From Methanolobus halotolerans (GTDB lineage Archaea; Halobacteriota; Methanosarcinia; Methanosarcinales; Methanosarcinaceae), in contig NZ_PGGK01000019.1 of the NCBI RefSeq assembly GCF_004745425.1, forward strand, positions 1 to 41,876: a stretch of DNA of 41,876 nt, written 5' to 3'. The stretch's first letter is position 1; every line of letters begins with the position of its first letter. The notes beneath the pieces are model-generated. The model ran no database searches, was not told the DNA's origin, and saw only the letters and a list, made by a program, of their open reading frames with translations. A program made the position numbers and the translations under genes. Below are positions 32,459 through 41,876 of this stretch, one piece after another.

Positions 32459-34312
32459 TTACTTCTTATCATCGTCGACTACTTCATAGTCAGCATCCAC
32501 AATGTCCTCATCAGAGGAACCTTCAGATGTAGCACCCTCTTCAGCAGAGGCGGCTGAAGCAGCCTCTTCCTGGGCTTTCTGATACATTGCAGCAGATATG
32601 TCGTACATGGCTGTCTGGAGTGCTTCTGTCTTGGATTTGATATCCTCGACATCATCGCTTTCCATGGCCTTTTTCAGATCCTCTGCAGCACTTTCCACCT
32701 TTGATTTCTGCTCGGGTGTTGCAACATCCCCTGCTTCCTGAAGGGTTTTCTCAGTGGCGTTGATGAGGGATTCTGCCGTGTTCTTGACTTCTATCTCTTC
32801 CTTACGCTTTTTGTCTTCCTCTGCATGAGCTTCGGCATCCTTGACCATCTTGTCGATCTCCTCATCGCTGAGTCCTCCGGGTTTCTGGATGGATATGGAC
32901 TGTTCCTTGCCGGTACCAAGATCCTTTGCAGTGACATGGAGGATACCATTTGCATCGATGTCGAAGGTGACCTCGACCTGTGGAACGCCTCGTGGCGCAG
33001 GTGGAATGCCGTCAAGCATGAACTTCCCCAGTGTCTTGTTAGCTGAGGCGATGCCCCTCTCACCCTGAACTACATGAATTTCCACAGAAGGCTGGTTGTC
33101 AGCGGCTGTTGAGAATATCTGGCTCTTCCTTGTTGGTATCGTTGTGTTCCTTTCGATAAGAGGTGTTGCAACCCCTCCCAGGGTCTCGATACCAAGGGTA
33201 AGTGGTGTGACATCGAGCAGGAGCACGTCATGGACCTCTCCGCTGAGAACTCCTGCCTGTACGGCAGCACCGATGGCGACTGCTTCGTCAGGATTGATGT
33301 TCTTAAAGGGATCCTTGCCTGTAGCCTTACGTACAAGCTCTACAACAGCCGGGATCCTGGTGGAACCACCGATCAGTAATACTTTCTCAAGGTCGCCCTG
33401 CTTGAGCTTTGCATCCTCAAGTGCCCTGTTAACGGCCACAAGTGTCTTGTCCAGCAAGTCTGCTATCATCTTCTCGAACTGCGCCCTTGTTATGTCCATG
33501 TCGACGTGTTTGGGCTGCCCGTTGGAATCAGCAGTGATGAATGGAAGGTTGACGTTAGTGGATGTAGTACTGGAGAGTTCGATCTTTGCTTTCTCCGCCG
33601 CATCCTTCAAGCGCTGCATTGCAGCTTTGTCCTTGGAAAGGTCAATACCTTCTTCCTTTTTGAACTCAGTTATGATATGTTCCACGAGCCTCTGGTCGAA
33701 ATCGTCCCCACCCAGGTGGGTATCGCCGCTTGTGGAAAGAACTTCAAAGATACCTTCTCCGAGTTCCAGGACGGACACATCGAATGTGCCTCCTCCAAGG
33801 TCATATACCATAATCTTATGGTCACCTGCTTCCTTGTCTATTCCATAGGCAAGGGATGCTGCTGTCGGCTCGTTGATGATCCTCTTTACGTTGAAACCTG
33901 CAATGGAGCCTGCATCCTTTGTTGCCTGCCTCTGGGAGTCATCGAAATACGCAGGAACGGTAATGACCGCATCAGTTATCGTCTCGCCAAGATACGCTTC
34001 TGCATCATCCTTCAGCTTGCGCAGGATCATTGCCGAGATCTCCTGGGGCGTGTAATCCTTTCCGTTGAGGTTTACTGTGTAATCGCCTTCACCAATGTGC
34101 CTTTTGATAGAACTGACACTGTTATCGGAATTTGTGATGAGTTGCCTCTTGGCAATCTGTCCTACAAGTTTTTCTCCCTTCTTTGAAAAGGCAACAACTG
34201 AAGGTGTTGTCCTGCCTCCTTCGGAATTTGGGATTATAGTAGGCTCCCCACCTTCAATAACCGCCATACATGAATTTGTTGTTCCAAGGTCTATTCCCAA
34301 AATCTTTCCCAT
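32459..34312 (-). CDS. dnaK: DnaK (Hsp70) chaperone
   Basis: A complete bacterial-type Hsp70 of 617 aa: ATPase start [25 protein letters not shown] and [10 protein letters not shown], the interdomain linker [14 protein letters not shown], substrate-binding domain and a helical lid ending in a Ser/Glu/Asp-rich tail. The 24-residue insertion used to tell DnaK groups apart was not evaluated. A GAGGT precedes the ATG. Middle gene of the grpE-dnaK-dnaJ cluster; such sets occur in Methanosarcinales and are thought to come from bacteria. Confidence 0.97.
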   Translation of the reverse strand: MGKILGIDLGTTNSCMAVIEGGEPTIIPNSEGGRTTPSVVAFSKKGEKLVGQIAKRQLITNSDNSVSSIKRHIGEGDYTVNLNGKDYTPQEISAMILRKLKDDAEAYLGETITDAVITVPAYFDDSQRQATKDAGSIAGFNVKRIINEPTAASLAYGIDKEAGDHKIMVYDLGGGTFDVSVLELGEGIFEVLSTSGDTHLGGDDFDQRLVEHIITEFKKEEGIDLSKDKAAMQRLKDAAEKAKIELSSTTSTNVNLPFITADSNGQPKHVDMDITRAQFEKMIADLLDKTLVAVNRALEDAKLKQGDLEKVLLIGGSTRIPAVVELVRKATGKDPFKNINPDEAVAIGAAVQAGVLSGEVHDVLLLDVTPLTLGIETLGGVATPLIERNTTIPTRKSQIFSTAADNQPSVEIHVVQGERGIASANKTLGKFMLDGIPPAPRGVPQVEVTFDIDANGILHVTAKDLGTGKEQSISIQKPGGLSDEEIDKMVKDAEAHAEEDKKRKEEIEVKNTAESLINATEKTLQEAGDVATPEQKSKVESAAEDLKKAMESDDVEDIKSKTEALQTAMYDISAAMYQKAQEEAASAASAEEGATSEGSSDEDIVDADYEVVDDDKK

Positions 34313-34389
34313 ACTCTTTACCTCTTTATTGATCGATATGTACTATTATGTTCTTATTTTATTTGACAGCACTCTTATTTTAAAGAGTC

Positions 34390-34911
34390 CTATTCTTCAT
34401 CACCGGGCTTCTTTGATACTGCAACCATTGCCGGTCTTATTACCTTTGAATGCAGGTAATAACCAGGCTTGCAGACATCAACGACAGTGCCTTCCTCGTG
34501 TTCGGGATGCTCCACATGCATTATGGCCTCGTGCAGGGTGGGATCGAACTCCTCACCTCTGCATTCGATCTTTTGAAGTCCTTCCTTCTCAAGGATCGAT
34601 GCAAATTGTTTAAAGACCATTTCTACGCCCTTAACCACAGATTCTATGTCATCGGTCTGTTTTGCAGATTCTATTGCCCTTTCGAAGTTATCATAAACTT
34701 CAAGTAGCTCTGTGATGATCTTTTCGACTGCGAACTTGCGGTATTCTTCCCTTTCGCGAATACTTCTTTTTCTGAAATTGTCAAATTCTGCAGTGACTCG
34801 TAACAGCTTGTCCTGAAGTTGTGAAACCTCATCTTCCTGAGGACACTCATCAACTTTTGCGGAGTCAGCTGTTCCCGAACCAAGATCACCATTCTCAGGT
34901 CCTTTCTCCAT
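34390..34911 (-). CDS. grpE: GrpE nucleotide exchange factor
   Basis: About 173 aa. An acidic disordered N-terminus leads to a long coiled coil (QLQDKLLRVTAEFDNFRKRS), then the helical bundle and the C-terminal beta wing (LHEAIMHVEHPEHEEGTVVDV, GYYLHSKVIRPAMVAV), the GrpE signature. It exchanges ADP for ATP on DnaK. ATG 34911 has GGAG 8 nt upstream; an in-frame TTG at 34932 is less likely. First gene of the chaperone cluster. Confidence 0.93.
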   Translation of the reverse strand: MEKGPENGDLGSGTADSAKVDECPQEDEVSQLQDKLLRVTAEFDNFRKRSIREREEYRKFAVEKIITELLEVYDNFERAIESAKQTDDIESVVKGVEMVFKQFASILEKEGLQKIECRGEEFDPTLHEAIMHVEHPEHEEGTVVDVCKPGYYLHSKVIRPAMVAVSKKPGDEE

Positions 34912-34972
34912 CTCATTATCTCCAGAGTTCAATGTATGATTGAGTGTATCCTATTTACCATTGTTTGATATT

Positions 34973-34982
34973 CTATAAATAG
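34973..34982 (-). promoter_or_regulatory. TATA box of the grpE-dnaK-dnaJ cluster
   Basis: On the minus strand CTATTTATAG is preceded by GAAAA, a good BRE/TATA pair. Transcription should start near 34950, giving a leader of roughly 40 nt before ATG 34911. No recognisable heat-shock operator repeat was found. Confidence 0.5.
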
Positions 34983-35071
34983 TTTTCTCATCTTGAGAAG
35001 AATTTTCTAAAAAAAACAAGATTCAAGAGGTAAAAAGTCGATATCATCCATGATACCCATACAGCACGACA

Positions 35072-35485
35072 TTAATAAACAGACTGCAGTTTGTGTTGCA
35101 GCATCCTGATTATGAGCATGCTTGCAACCATGCAGATAGCAAGGGCAGATATGATCTGTTCCCATCCCAGTGTACTGATCCCGCCTTCCATTGCATATCT
35201 TATGCCTGTGAAGAAAGCAGTCGCTGAAAAGGTCGCAGCAAAAGATGCTATTCCCCCTCCGATCATGGATCCGACATAATCGGCACCCCTGTTCTCAAAA
35301 TAGACCGATCCTGCAATGAAGATCACTGCGAATATGAGCAGTATGATGGGAAGAGGTACAGAAGGCGAGCCGGTGGATGCCAGTCTCATGATGCCCATTG
35401 CCACACCTATCATGAAGACTGCCAGCGTGGTTGATACTGCGATTGCCTGCACAAATGGATTATCAGCATTAAATTCCATAGTCAT
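35072..35485 (-). CDS. Four-helix membrane protein, unknown
   Basis: A 137-aa integral membrane protein with four predicted hydrophobic helices (around 14-34, 45-61, 73-94 and 108-128) linked by short loops; FENRGADYVGSMIGGG lies between helices two and three. I do not recognise the family. GGAG sits about 8 nt before the ATG. It stands alone between grpE and the divergent methanofuran operon. Confidence 0.6.
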   Translation of the reverse strand: MTMEFNADNPFVQAIAVSTTLAVFMIGVAMGIMRLASTGSPSVPLPIILLIFAVIFIAGSVYFENRGADYVGSMIGGGIASFAATFSATAFFTGIRYAMEGGISTLGWEQIISALAICMVASMLIIRMLQHKLQSVY

Positions 35486-35594
35486 CCCGGACTCCTAATT
35501 CACTTGATACTATATATTTATTTTTAATTTATATTATTAGGATCATGGTACATTCATAGCAAATAATATATTAAATAATGCACTTGCATCCAAC

Positions 35595-36515
35595 ATGAAA
35601 ATACTTCTTGCAGAGTATGCTGTCGGAGCAGGACTTGGTGGGACTCTCATGCTGGAAGGCGCAGCCATGCTCGGGACACTTGTGAACAGTTTTTCAAGAC
35701 TGGGCCATGAGGTTTCCTACCTCTCTTCCGGCCCCCTGCTTGAGAAAGGAAAAGCGGTGATCTCCTGCACTGAAGATTTTGAAAGTGTGCTTGAGAATGA
35801 AGCTGCCAATTGTGATGCAGGGCTTGTGATAGGGCCGGATGAAATACTAGCCGATCTCACGGAGATCATCGATAGCAATACAATAAACCTGGGCTGCTCC
35901 CCACAGTCCGTCAGGATGTGTGCCGATAAACTGGAGTGTACCCGGAAGTTGCAATCATGCTTAATAAACGTGCCCCGATTGATAACCGGGGAACATGAAG
36001 GTTTATGCATAATCAAACCCAGATTCGGATGTGCATCCGAGGGGGTAAGGATATCCTTTTTCAACGATGCTGCAGAAGGGTATATTTCAAATGAGTATAT
36101 CAAAGGCGACCACCTTAGTGTAAGCATTATAGGCGGGAAGAAGACACTCCCTTTAAGCGTGAATAAACAATTCATTGAAATAAACAGCAGCAATGAGAAT
36201 TCGCAGGTAAGTTATCATGGTAACATGGTGCCTTACAGGACAAGTTATCAGAGTGAACTATTTGATGTTGCAGATGCTACTGTAAAAGCATTGAAATGTA
36301 ATGGTTATGTCGGAATTGATATCGTTCATGGTGAAAAGAACTATGTGGTCGATGTGAACCCACGGCCTACGACTGCTATTTTCGGGCTTGCAAGAACATT
36401 GAAAGCCGAGATCGGAGATCTCCTCCTGAAAAACATATCAGGAACGCTTCCAGAATCTGTTGAGATTGACGGGGAATTCTCGTTCACAAAAGATGACTTT
36501 GAGGACATTTTATGA
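35595..36515 (+). CDS. mfnD: Tyramine-L-glutamate ligase MfnD (ATP-grasp)
   Basis: MfnD joins glutamate to tyramine, an early step in methanofuran synthesis. The 306-aa protein has an ATP-grasp layout: CIIKPRFGCASEGVRI is the nucleotide loop, NEYIKGDHLSVSII the adenine-side strand and VDVNPRPTT the metal-binding Glu/Asn region. AEYAVGAGLGG at the start is typical of the family. Its stop overlaps the next start (ATGA). Confidence 0.88.
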   Translation: MKILLAEYAVGAGLGGTLMLEGAAMLGTLVNSFSRLGHEVSYLSSGPLLEKGKAVISCTEDFESVLENEAANCDAGLVIGPDEILADLTEIIDSNTINLGCSPQSVRMCADKLECTRKLQSCLINVPRLITGEHEGLCIIKPRFGCASEGVRISFFNDAAEGYISNEYIKGDHLSVSIIGGKKTLPLSVNKQFIEINSSNENSQVSYHGNMVPYRTSYQSELFDVADATVKALKCNGYVGIDIVHGEKNYVVDVNPRPTTAIFGLARTLKAEIGDLLLKNISGTLPESVEIDGEFSFTKDDFEDIL

Positions 36516-37501
36516 AAATAATCGGAATTGACATTGGCGGTGCAAATACAAAGCTTGCTTCTGCCGATGGTGAGATAATAGAATTGCATTATATACCGCT
36601 ATGGAAGGATACCAGGCTTCCTGAGGCTTTAGAGGAGATTGCAGAAAAACATCATCCTGACGGGGTGAGTGTTGTGATGACCGGAGAACTTGCCGATTGT
36701 TTCCAAGACAAGGAAGCAGGTATAAAATTCATTATAGAATCCGTAGACCGTGCCTTTGATTGCGATGTCAGGTATATTGACAGCCAGGGGCAGTTCTATG
36801 ATGGATCAGGAGACCTGCGTAAGCTTGCCGCAGCCAACTGGGCTGCATCTGCGAATCTTATTGGTGCGGAGACCGGCGATTGTATATTCGTGGACATGGG
36901 AAGTACGACCAGCGACATAATACCTATAAAAGATGGTAAACATGTAGCAGGTATCTCTGATTTTTCCCGACTGGTCCGCAGTGAACTAGTCTACTCGGGC
37001 GTCCTGCGAACAAATCTTGCATACCTGCTCGACAGCCTGGACATGGTTGCCGGTAAGTGCCGCGTGTCCTCCGAACTGTTTGCAACTACAGGGGATTCAT
37101 ACCTTGTTCTGGACGATATCCCAGAAGATATATACACCTGTGAAACTGCAGACGGTGCAGGAAAAAGTAAGACAGATGCCATGCGAAGGCTTGCAAGGGT
37201 TGTATGTGCCGATCTCACGGAAGTTTCTCCTGATGATATATACCGTATATCTGAGCAGGTAAAGGAAAAGCAGATCAGTGTGCTGGGCGAAGCGATACTA
37301 CAGGTAGCACAGAGAAATGAACTTGACAGGATAGTATCGGCAGGCCTGGGCGAGTTCCTTATCAGGGAAGCTGCAAAAAGGCTTGGTTTTGAATGCATCT
37401 CCGTTGCTCAGAAATGGGGTTATGAGATTTCCAGAGTGTTCCCGGCATATGCGGCTGCAAGGATGTTCGAGGCAGATATTTTAAGGGATAAGCAGGCATA
37501 A
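36512..37501 (+). CDS. mfnF: Methanofuran biosynthesis protein MfnF
   Basis: MfnF condenses the furan moiety diphosphate with gamma-glutamyltyramine. The 329-aa sequence belongs to the actin/Hsp70/sugar kinase-like fold: IIGIDIGGANTKLA and FVDMGSTTSDIIPI are the two phosphate loops, and SAGLGEFLI the third. Homologues have been annotated as H4MPT-linked C1 transfer pathway protein. Coupled to mfnD upstream; 15 bp from mfnE. Confidence 0.88.
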   Translation: MKIIGIDIGGANTKLASADGEIIELHYIPLWKDTRLPEALEEIAEKHHPDGVSVVMTGELADCFQDKEAGIKFIIESVDRAFDCDVRYIDSQGQFYDGSGDLRKLAAANWAASANLIGAETGDCIFVDMGSTTSDIIPIKDGKHVAGISDFSRLVRSELVYSGVLRTNLAYLLDSLDMVAGKCRVSSELFATTGDSYLVLDDIPEDIYTCETADGAGKSKTDAMRRLARVVCADLTEVSPDDIYRISEQVKEKQISVLGEAILQVAQRNELDRIVSAGLGEFLIREAAKRLGFECISVAQKWGYEISRVFPAYAAARMFEADILRDKQA

Positions 37502-37516
37502 TATAACAGGAGTACC

Positions 37517-38158
37517 ATGAAAAGGGTAGTTGTGAAATTAGGTGGCAGTCTGATGGAAGATGCACCTGCGGTTATCAGGTCGCTATCTGATAATTTTGGG
37601 GCAGATATTGATCAGAGCGTTTTTTCAATACTTATCGTGCCAGGCGGCGGACCTTTTGCAGATGACGTCCGTTCGGTCAGTGAGAGATACGGGATCGGGG
37701 ACGATGCTGCCCACTGGATGGCTATACTCGCCATGGAACAGTATGCCTACTATGTTGTGGACCGGACCGGGATCGGTTCCACTGATTCCATAGAGGGGAT
37801 CCCCGTTGGAGTTACAATGCTGTTTCCTTACAGAGTTCTGAAGGAATCCGACAAACTTCCTCATTCGTGGGATGTGACATCGGATACTATAGCTGCATGG
37901 GTTGCCAGGGAACTTAATGCAAGATTCATCAAGGTCACTGATGTGGATGGCGTATACGCAGAAGATGTGGTACAGACATGGATGACAGCGGACGAGGTCC
38001 TGAGCATGGGCCCGACCTGTATGGATAACACACTGCCCCTGCTTTTGAAGGAATACAGGATGGATTGTGTTATAGTCAATGGAAAGCATCCCGAAAGAGT
38101 TGTTGATGCTGTTATCGGAAAAGATATAGTAGGAACTCACATCAAGGGGAATATTTAA
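37517..38158 (+). CDS. mfnE: Aminomethylfuran phosphate kinase MfnE
   Basis: MfnE phosphorylates the aminomethyl-furan-methyl phosphate to the diphosphate needed by MfnF. The 213-aa protein is an amino-acid-kinase family member: VVKLGGSLM at the N-terminus, IVPGGGPFADDVR as the substrate loop and ITKVTDVDGVY-like IKVTDVDGVY as nucleotide region. CAGGAG precedes the ATG. Last gene of the mfnD-mfnF-mfnE operon. Confidence 0.9.
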   Translation: MKRVVVKLGGSLMEDAPAVIRSLSDNFGADIDQSVFSILIVPGGGPFADDVRSVSERYGIGDDAAHWMAILAMEQYAYYVVDRTGIGSTDSIEGIPVGVTMLFPYRVLKESDKLPHSWDVTSDTIAAWVARELNARFIKVTDVDGVYAEDVVQTWMTADEVLSMGPTCMDNTLPLLLKEYRMDCVIVNGKHPERVVDAVIGKDIVGTHIKGNI

Positions 38159-38252
38159 ATGATATACTGCGTATGTACTCAAATCATCGACATGCTGAAT
38201 TTTTCAGTATTATATTGATCAGATCAGATATCACGCTTAAAGGAGAATTTAT

Positions 38253-38420
38253 ATGGTAAATAAAGTTGAAAAGTGTACCGCGTGCGGCAAAAGGCTGGTA
38301 GATACCGGATTTGCACGCTTCCCATGCCCAAGTTGTGGCAGAGAACTCGGAAGGTGTGTAAGCTGCAGACAACAGAGTAATCCTTATACATGCCCGAAAT
38401 GTGGCTTTATGGGACCGTGA
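38253..38420 (+). CDS. Small zinc-ribbon protein (HVO_2753-like)
   Basis: A 55-aa protein with four CxxC pairs (CTAC, CPSC, CVSC, CPKC) forming two zinc fingers, like the archaeal family represented by HVO_2753 of Haloferax. Members sit next to the aEF-1beta gene in many archaea, as here. AAGGAG precedes the ATG. It is presumed to act with ribosome or RNA; the exact role is unknown. Only 9 bp separate it from the next gene. Confidence 0.85.
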   Translation: MVNKVEKCTACGKRLVDTGFARFPCPSCGRELGRCVSCRQQSNPYTCPKCGFMGP

Positions 38421-38429
38421 GGTGAGATA

Positions 38430-38699
38430 ATGGGAGATGTAGCAGCAACAATTAAAATAATGCCTGTAGATGTAGACACCGACCTTACAGCACTGAAGGA
38501 AAGGCTCATTGCAGCCCTGCCGGAGGGTGCGACCTTTGGAACATCCAAGGAAGAGCCTATAGCCTTTGGTCTGAATGCGCTCATGATGGTTGTCATGGTA
38601 GGCGACCTTGAAGGCGGTACCGAGCAGGTCGAGGAAGCCTTTGCAAAGGTCGAAGGTGTTGAAAGCGTAATGGTCACAGAAGTCGGAAGGCCTTTGTAA
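38430..38699 (+). CDS. ef1b: Translation elongation factor aEF-1beta
   Basis: The guanine nucleotide exchange factor for aEF-1A, 89 aa, the usual archaeal length. MGDVAATIKIMPVDVDTDL, EEPIAFGLNALMMVVMV and the C-terminal VESVMVTEVGRP are conserved. GAGGTGA just before the ATG overlaps the preceding stop codon, so the two are co-translated. A T-rich stretch ends the unit. Confidence 0.93.
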   Translation: MGDVAATIKIMPVDVDTDLTALKERLIAALPEGATFGTSKEEPIAFGLNALMMVVMVGDLEGGTEQVEEAFAKVEGVESVMVTEVGRPL

Positions 38700-38700
38700 C

Positions 38701-38721
38701 CTTTTTCTTTCTTTTTCTTTT
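38701..38721 (+). terminator. T-rich terminator after aEF-1beta
   Basis: Four T-runs separated by single C or CTTTC, directly behind the stop codon and before tRNA-Ala. This matches the oligo-U type of archaeal termination; no hairpin is present. Confidence 0.6.
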
Positions 38722-38744
38722 GTTTAAGTTTAAATTCCCGTTTT

Positions 38745-38816
38745 GGGCCCGTAGATCAGGGGGAGATCGTTACGTTCGCAACGTAAAGGCCGCGGGTTCA
38801 ATTCCCGCCGGGTCCA
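38745..38816 (+). tRNA. tRNA-Ala (anticodon CGC)
   Basis: A 72-nt cloverleaf: GGGCCCG pairs with CGGGTCC (one G-T), anticodon stem TTACG/CGTAA encloses TTCGCAA (anticodon CGC), T-arm GCGGG/CCCGC encloses TTCAATT. Discriminator A; CCA not encoded. TTTAAGTTTAAA about 15 nt upstream is a plausible promoter element. Confidence 0.95.
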
Positions 38817-39253
38817 CTGAAAAAATTTAATATTCCTAGTTAGATAGTGTTTCTGTTTATGTAGAACAACAATATAGGTTACTTGACAATAATATATAAG
38901 CAACTAATCCATAAGCAATTAATCCGCGCAGGACTGCCAAAATATTTTATATAGTCCACAGATGCATCCTTTTTTTAACAATTGCACGTTCTGTCATGAG
39001 TAGGAGGGCAACATTGGTTTTATTTGAATAAAAATCAATATTGATTCTCTAGATATACTTATTTTTGGGTTCGTAGAAAACCTCGATTTCTATACACCTT
39101 CATCATTTTTAAATGCGTTTCACATTGTTGATTGTATTTACTGTATTTAACCGGAAGAAAGTAATTCAAGAATTGTTTTACAAAGCCAAGAAAAACTAAA
39201 GCAGAGTTAAATTAACAGATTATTTCAAATAAAAAGTCAGAATGAATCGAGAT
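38817..39253. other. Gene-free AT-rich stretch
   Basis: No gene seen on either strand. Contains two tandem 15-bp near-identical units (38896-38910 and 38911-38925, ATAAGCAA then C/T then TAATCC), and several TATA-like and T-rich patches. The tRNA-Thr-type duplication seen at the other tRNA is absent: no copy of the tRNA-Ala 3' end was found here. Confidence 0.4.
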
Positions 39254-39851
39254 TCATCCTTGAGCAGCTAATCTTCCAAGTTCAAATGCCCTCACATTGA
39301 CGTCCACTGTCTTTGGAGGCACAAGTTCCCTTACACAATCAAGCATGACATCAGGTGATAAAGGCAGATAGTTCGAAATCGCTCCCACCATAATGACATT
39401 CATAGCCTGTGCATTACCTGCCTCAATAGCTAACTGTGTGGCATTGAAACCCACAACTTTCCGCTTTCTCTGCAATGATGCCATTATTTCCTCAACATCA
39501 GGATATGAGCAGAGCCCGGATTTCACTGTGACAGGAAGTATGGGCGTAGTGTTTACTATTACGACTCCGTCCTCAGCCAGATAATCCAAATAACGAAGTG
39601 TCTCACTGGGTTCAAGGGCAAGCAGCACATCTGCACCTCCCAGAGGTATCATGGATCCGAGCGTGCAACCTATCCTTATATGGTTTACAACTGAACCGCC
39701 CCCTCTGGGCCATACCGTGAGTCTCAGCTGCACGTATGGAAAAACCTTCCCTAACAACTGCCCTGCCGATTATATCAGAGGCAAGGATGGTACCCTGTCC
39801 ACCGACACCGGCTATCACAAGATCGAAATCAGATATTCCTTTTGCATTCAT
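39254..39851 (-). pseudogene. iorB: Indolepyruvate oxidoreductase beta subunit IorB, frameshifted
   Basis: IorB is the gamma-type subunit that, with IorA, oxidises aryl pyruvates with ferredoxin. The first 50 codons read DLVIAGVGGQGTILASDIIG and AAETHGMAQRG; the continuation GGSVVNHIRIG...GADVLLALEP lies in another phase. A C5 run at 39699-39703 (G5 on the coding strand) has one base more than the conserved MAQRGGSVV needs. Removing it gives 198 aa, the normal length. Apart from this the gene is well preserved. Start ATG 39851 overlaps the iorA stop. Confidence 0.85.
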
Positions 39852-41673
39852 CCCTTCACCTCCGAGATTGATTCAAACCTACACATCCTGGCACAGACAC
39901 CACAGCCGGTGCACATTGCATTAATACGTGCACGCTTTACCTTCACATCAAACTCGATGGCAGGACAGCCAAGCCTCACACATGTCCTGCAACCTGTACA
40001 CTTCTCAGTATCTATAACAAAGGGTTTCCTCTTTATACCGACACGTTTTGCATCTATTACACATGCCTGCCTGGTTATGACCACTGAAGTGCCCTTGAAA
40101 TCCCTGGCCCTTCTGAAGACCTCCTCGGTCCTTTCAAGGTCGTAAAGGTCAACAACTTCCACGAACTCAGCGCCCATTCCACGGCATAGGGCCTCAAGGG
40201 AGACCTCCACGGTGGGCTCTCCGGTAACTAGTCTTCCCCATTCCCGGATTCTGCTGGTGCCCCGTCATGGCCGTTATACGGTTATCTACAATGGTCACGG
40301 TGATATCAGCCTTATTATAAATGGAATTGAGCAGGCCGTTCATCCCGGTATGGAAGAATGTGGAATCACCAATGGAGCAGCATATGGGCCGTTTCTCACC
40401 TGCATAATACAGCCCACTTGCAACGGTTATGCTTGCACCCATACAGAGAGTGGTGTCCACTGCCCCGTTAAGTATTCCCAGGGTGTAGCAACCAATATCA
40501 CTGGGAAAGATAGCATCTTTTCCGAAGGCTTTTTTCATGGCGTGGAAAGTAGCCCTGTGAGAGCATCCGGGACACATCACCGGAGGGTGTTGGGGCAGTT
40601 CCAGACCGCATCCTCCTGATTCGGTTCTGGCAGCAATGCTTACTTCTGGCTTGCATCCTGCTTCAGGTATACTGAAAGTATATCCATGCACACGTCAACA
40701 TTCAGCTCATTGATCCTTGGAACAGGCCCTTTCATCTTTCCGATGATATCCACATGCATGTCCATCTCCTGGGCGATCATGCGCACCTGCTCTTCAACTA
40801 TAGGCTCCATCTCTTCCAGGATGACTACCTTATCGACGCTTTGCAGCATGGAGCGTATCTTGCCTTCGGGAGCAGGATAAGTCCCTATTTTCAGGAAGGA
40901 TGCATCGCCACCCAGCTTGATGAGCGCCTCCTTTGCATAAACAGAAGCCACGCCCGAAGCTACCACACCAAAGTTTGCACCTTCGCGTAGCTCAAGATTA
41001 TTCCATGGTGAATCTTCCAGTTCCCTAGAAATATCCTCCTGTAATTTAAGCAGATGAGGATGGCGCATACGGGCATTCTTGGGTGCCATCACCCATTTTT
41101 CAAGATCCTTCTCGAAATCAGCTGCAGGCATGTACTGCGTTACAGGACCAAGCTCTATATCGGATTTCCCGTGAGATATTCGGGTGGTCGTCCTGAAGAT
41201 CACCGGAAGCTGCATCCTGTTGGACAACCCGAAAGCATAAGGGATCATATCCTTTGCTTCTTGAGGTGTTGATGGGTCCAGACATGGAATAAGCGCGAAT
41301 TGCGAGTACCTGCGAGTATCCTGCTCATTCTGTGAAGAGTGGCACGAAGGGTCATCGGCCACAAGAACGATCATGCTGCCCCTGACACCTGTATAAGCCA
41401 GGGTCATCAGTGGGTCTGCGGCTACATTAAGTCCCACATGTTTCATGGTGACAATGGAACGCACACCCTCCATAGCAGCTCCCGCAGCTACTTCAAAGGC
41501 GACCTTCTCATTGACCGACCATTCGACATAGAAATTCCTTTCCTTCATTGAAGCAATGGTACCGATTATCTCGGAGGAGGGTGTGCCAGGTAACCGGATA
41601 TTACCTGCGCCCCGCCTTCCACTATACCTTGCGCTATCGCATCATTTCCCAGCATATACTCGCGTTTTATCAT
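39848..41673 (-). pseudogene. iorA: Indolepyruvate oxidoreductase alpha subunit IorA, three frameshifts
   Basis: IorA binds thiamine diphosphate and carries two [4Fe-4S] clusters. Recognisable parts in order: GNDAIAQGIVEGGAQVISGY; the long pyrimidine-binding domain; CPGCSHRATF and GDSTFFHTG (TPP site); and CTGCRTCVRLGCP plus CTGCGVCARMC (clusters). The phases are joined only if single-base changes are undone near 41589 (base missing), 40648 (base missing) and 40232 (base extra). With these repairs the length is 608 aa, normal for IorA. AGGAG precedes ATG 41673. Confidence 0.85.
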
Positions 41674-41715
41674 GAGAATCTCCTGCCATCATTACTCCAT
41701 ATAGATCACGTTACT

Positions 41716-41876
41716 TCAAAGACCGAACTCTTCAATGTTCTTATCCGCAATCGCCTGTATCTTTGCAATCTCTTCCTCACCACCTTCCATTGTAAAAAGG
41801 TGCTTAAAACGACGCTGCATTTTCAGATATTCTTCAACCGGCTGCTTTTTCTTACCTATCTTCCTTACCTTTGTCA
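41716..41876 (-). CDS. 2-oxoacid:ferredoxin oxidoreductase beta subunit, PorB-like, C-terminus
   Basis: The last 52 residues of a gene entering from the right edge. KKKQPVEEYLKMQRRFKHLF followed by helix EEIAKIQAIADKNIEEFGL matches the C-terminal tail of pyruvate synthase PorB. PorB binds thiamine diphosphate and makes or oxidises pyruvate with ferredoxin. It is co-oriented with iorA, with 42 bp between. The body of the protein is not in the window, so other beta subunits of this family are possible. Confidence 0.6.
   Translation of the reverse strand, partial: TKVRKIGKKKQPVEEYLKMQRRFKHLFTMEGGEEEIAKIQAIADKNIEEFGL

Noticed and set aside
33096-33848. Long 250-codon plus-strand frame opposite dnaK
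   Set aside because: It is antisense to strongly conserved dnaK codons and has the low-complexity Ser/Pro/Thr composition of a mirror frame; no ribosome-binding site or family resemblance.
38817-39253. A second integration site at tRNA-Ala
   Set aside because: No repeat of the tRNA-Ala 3' end and no integrase is found downstream within the window.

Overview
The window is a piece of a methanogenic archaeon's chromosome, most likely a member of the Methanosarcinales (Methanolobus/Methanococcoides/Methanosarcina-like). Evidence: genes for coenzyme F420 (cofG, two cofH, cofC), methanofuran (mfnD, mfnF, mfnE), a methanogenesis-marker-2 AIR-synthase-like protein, archaeosine precursor synthesis (queC, queE, queD), an archaeal-lipid geranylgeranyl reductase with its own ferredoxin, aEF-1beta, and a bacterial-type grpE-dnaK-dnaJ set as found in Methanosarcinales. 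Identifications rest on reading motifs; no database search was possible.

Layout. 1-70: start of a zinc-ribbon, transposase-like gene leaving the window. 337-2676: preQ0 operon queC-DUF366-queE-queD. 2771-5978: NifB-type radical SAM protein, marker protein 2, a small unidentified protein and another radical SAM enzyme. 6104-7300: secreted seven-repeat beta-propeller protein with a repetitive, sequon-rich tail. 7873-8732: two small methanogen genes (DUF5611-like, DUF98/chorismate-lyase-like), then tRNA-Thr(GGT).

8876-20180: an AT-rich integrated element of about 11.3 kb inserted at the 3' end of tRNA-Thr. It is bounded by an 18-bp direct repeat and, just inside, by perfect 14-bp inverted repeats that look like integrase arm sites. 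It carries (left to right) a rightward three-gene operon ending in a PD-(D/E)XK-type nuclease, a convergent pair of SPPY-type DNA methyltransferases, a leftward replication operon (AbrB-like protein, Cys-rich protein, prim-pol/helicase, small proteins), a winged-helix regulator and a tyrosine integrase with a zinc ribbon. The nuclease operon plus two methyltransferases is the best candidate for an undescribed restriction or defence system.

20181-21960: a gene-poor scar region right of the element. It holds a short coding remnant, two tandem copies of a structured RNA-like module (each with two hairpins, and four compensatory base-pair changes between copies), a decayed tRNA-Gly(TCC), and a 52-aa CxxC protein gene. 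The tandem module is the second strong novelty candidate.

21965-38816: a secreted transglutaminase-like protein, the F420 operon, ferredoxin-geranylgeranyl reductase, TrkH-TrkA potassium uptake, grpE-dnaK-dnaJ, a four-helix membrane protein, the methanofuran operon mfnD-mfnF-mfnE, a small zinc-ribbon protein with aEF-1beta, and tRNA-Ala(CGC). 39254-41876: indolepyruvate:ferredoxin oxidoreductase genes iorA and iorB, broken by four single-base indels, followed by the 3' end of a PorB-like gene at the window edge.
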